From the NCBI GenBank assembly GCA_016717725.1, contig JADKFA010000004.1:62001-126000 (forward strand): a stretch of 64,000 nucleotides of DNA, given 5' to 3'. Below the pieces are notes generated by a model. The model was given only the letters and a program-made list of their open reading frames with translations, searched no databases and was not told the DNA's origin. Shown here piece after piece: positions 63,230 to 64,000 of this stretch (its first letter is position 1; the number at the start of each line of letters is the position of its first letter). The position numbers were made by a program, and so were the translations under genes. The stretch comes from Bacteroidota bacterium. GTDB lineage: Bacteria > Bacteroidota > Bacteroidia > AKYH767-A > OLB10.

Positions 63230-64000
63230 ATGCGTTTCGCTCCTTTTACGCATCTAGATATTTCCATTTTAGATGAGTTGCGTCCCCCAGACTGGACAGA
63301 TATTAAAGTTCCTTTTCAATTCTATCTATCATCTCATTTTTGTTTCCCCATCAAACTCACGAATGAAGATAAAATAATTGGCGTGGGCTGTACTATTGTA
63401 CATGATGATGTGGCATGGTTAGGTCATATTATTGTACATCCCGAATTTCGCAATCAAGGGCACGGAACATCTATCACCAAGCACTTAATAAAAATTGCGG
63501 AAGGCCATAAAACATCAACAATTTTTTTAATAGCTACCGATATGGGAGCTCCCGTTTATTCGAAACTGGGATTTGAAACGGAAATAGAATACTTGTTTTA
63601 TAAAGAGGTGTTGCTAAACGAAAATTTTGTGCGATCCAAAAATGTAATACCATTTCAGGAAAAGTATTTTGACCAACTTTACCAATTGGATAAAAAACTT
63701 TCTTCCGAAAATCGACTATCCCATTTAATGGAACATTGTAGTTCTGGAATTTTGTATTTAGAAAATGATCGAGTACTCGGATTCTATTTACCCAACTTTG
63801 GAGAAGGAATCATTTTAGCTGAACATCAATCGGCAGGAATTGAATTACTAAAATTACATCTTTCCAACAATGACAAAATAGTGTTTCCTATTGATAATAT
63901 TTCCGCATTGCAATTTATGAAACAGAACTCACTTGAACCCTTTAGAAAAGCAAAGAGAATGCGTTTGGGGGCGAAACGAGACTGGAATCCGTCCACTATC
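63230..64000 (+). CDS. GNAT-family acetyltransferase, cut by the window edge
   Basis: A frame of 257 codons from ATG 63230 remains open at the right edge, so the C-terminus is missing. The N-terminal half is a GNAT domain with DKIIGVGCTIVHDDVAWLGH, IIVHPEFRNQGHGTSITKHL (acetyl-CoA loop RNQGHG) and PVYSKLGFETEIEYLFY. The second half, EKYFDQLYQLDKKLSSENRL and later RVLGFYLPNFGEG, resembles the C-terminal YitH-like domain often fused to these enzymes. It starts 9 bases after the SIMPL gene. Confidence 0.78.
   Translation, partial: MRFAPFTHLDISILDELRPPDWTDIKVPFQFYLSSHFCFPIKLTNEDKIIGVGCTIVHDDVAWLGHIIVHPEFRNQGHGTSITKHLIKIAEGHKTSTIFLIATDMGAPVYSKLGFETEIEYLFYKEVLLNENFVRSKNVIPFQEKYFDQLYQLDKKLSSENRLSHLMEHCSSGILYLENDRVLGFYLPNFGEGIILAEHQSAGIELLKLHLSNNDKIVFPIDNISALQFMKQNSLEPFRKAKRMRLGAKRDWNPSTI

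Noticed and set aside
1..64000. CRISPR arrays, tRNA, rRNA or complete insertion sequences
   Set aside because: No regularly spaced repeats with unique spacers, no tRNA-like cloverleaf, no transposase gene and no rRNA segments were recognised. The palindromes found are isolated.

Overview
The window looks like a chromosomal segment of a member of the Bacteroidota. It is AT-rich, most genes have no Shine-Dalgarno sequence, and several upstream regions carry the TAnnTTTG -7 box of that phylum. At least five predicted exported proteins end in (or closely resemble) type IX secretion (T9SS) sorting domains. The order cannot be fixed from this sequence alone. I see no rRNA, tRNA, CRISPR array, intact insertion sequence or prophage.

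Layout. 1-4.9 kb holds general housekeeping and accessory genes: a hydrolase tail, a VIT-family transporter, a GNAT acetyltransferase, an AI-2E-type permease, DUF486, a methyltransferase and DUF1801. A dense chain of hairpins lies at 3.5-3.7 kb. 5.1-6.6 kb encodes a membrane b-type cytochrome and a decaheme c-type cytochrome. 6.8-17.4 kb is a potassium-uptake (Kdp) locus: a sigma-54-type response regulator, several tiny membrane peptides including KdpF, then KdpA, KdpB, KdpC, an outer-membrane porin, a separate KdpD sensor (frameshifted here) and a HAMP histidine kinase. This is Kdp transport under a kinase/regulator pair different from the classical KdpD/KdpE. 17.8-18.6 kb holds three very small, probably stress- or envelope-related genes, followed by a repeat-rich gap. 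19.3-22.9 kb (minus strand) encodes a metzincin protease with a T9SS tail and a surface protein with an endosialidase-chaperone-like tail.

23.2-34.2 kb carries a TolB-like propeller protein, an SRPBCC protein, an AraC-type regulator, a hybrid histidine kinase with a receiver partner, a CFA-synthase-like methyltransferase, PaiB, DUF4256, outer-membrane proteins and a pterin dehydratase. 34.5-40.7 kb has katG, a YdeI-like protein, a MATE exporter, a type II NADH dehydrogenase and a DoxX protein. 41.2-47.8 kb is a signalling module (two-component propeller kinase plus NarL-type regulator) next to a large exported beta-helix-type protein. 48-57.5 kb is rich in exported proteins (GH18 chitinase, CotH/lamin-tail, LamG, small T9SS protein) with a GT-C glycosyltransferase and an aminopeptidase-like hydrolase. 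57.7-64 kb has an outer-membrane protein, DUF4407, small enzymes, two adjacent VOC genes, SIMPL and a truncated GNAT gene.

The most striking feature is that six otherwise well-conserved genes are each interrupted by exactly one lesion (four single-base frameshifts, two nonsense codons), with the expected protein continuing on the other side. They are kdpD, the SRPBCC gene, the hybrid kinase, the propeller kinase and both VOC genes. This means either residual sequencing/assembly error or very recent gene decay. No clearly undescribed system was found. The best candidates for novelty are the micropeptide cluster before kdpA, the hairpin array at 3.5 kb, the palindromic elements at 18.9 and 34.2-34.5 kb, and a shared operator-like motif around the NarL regulator.
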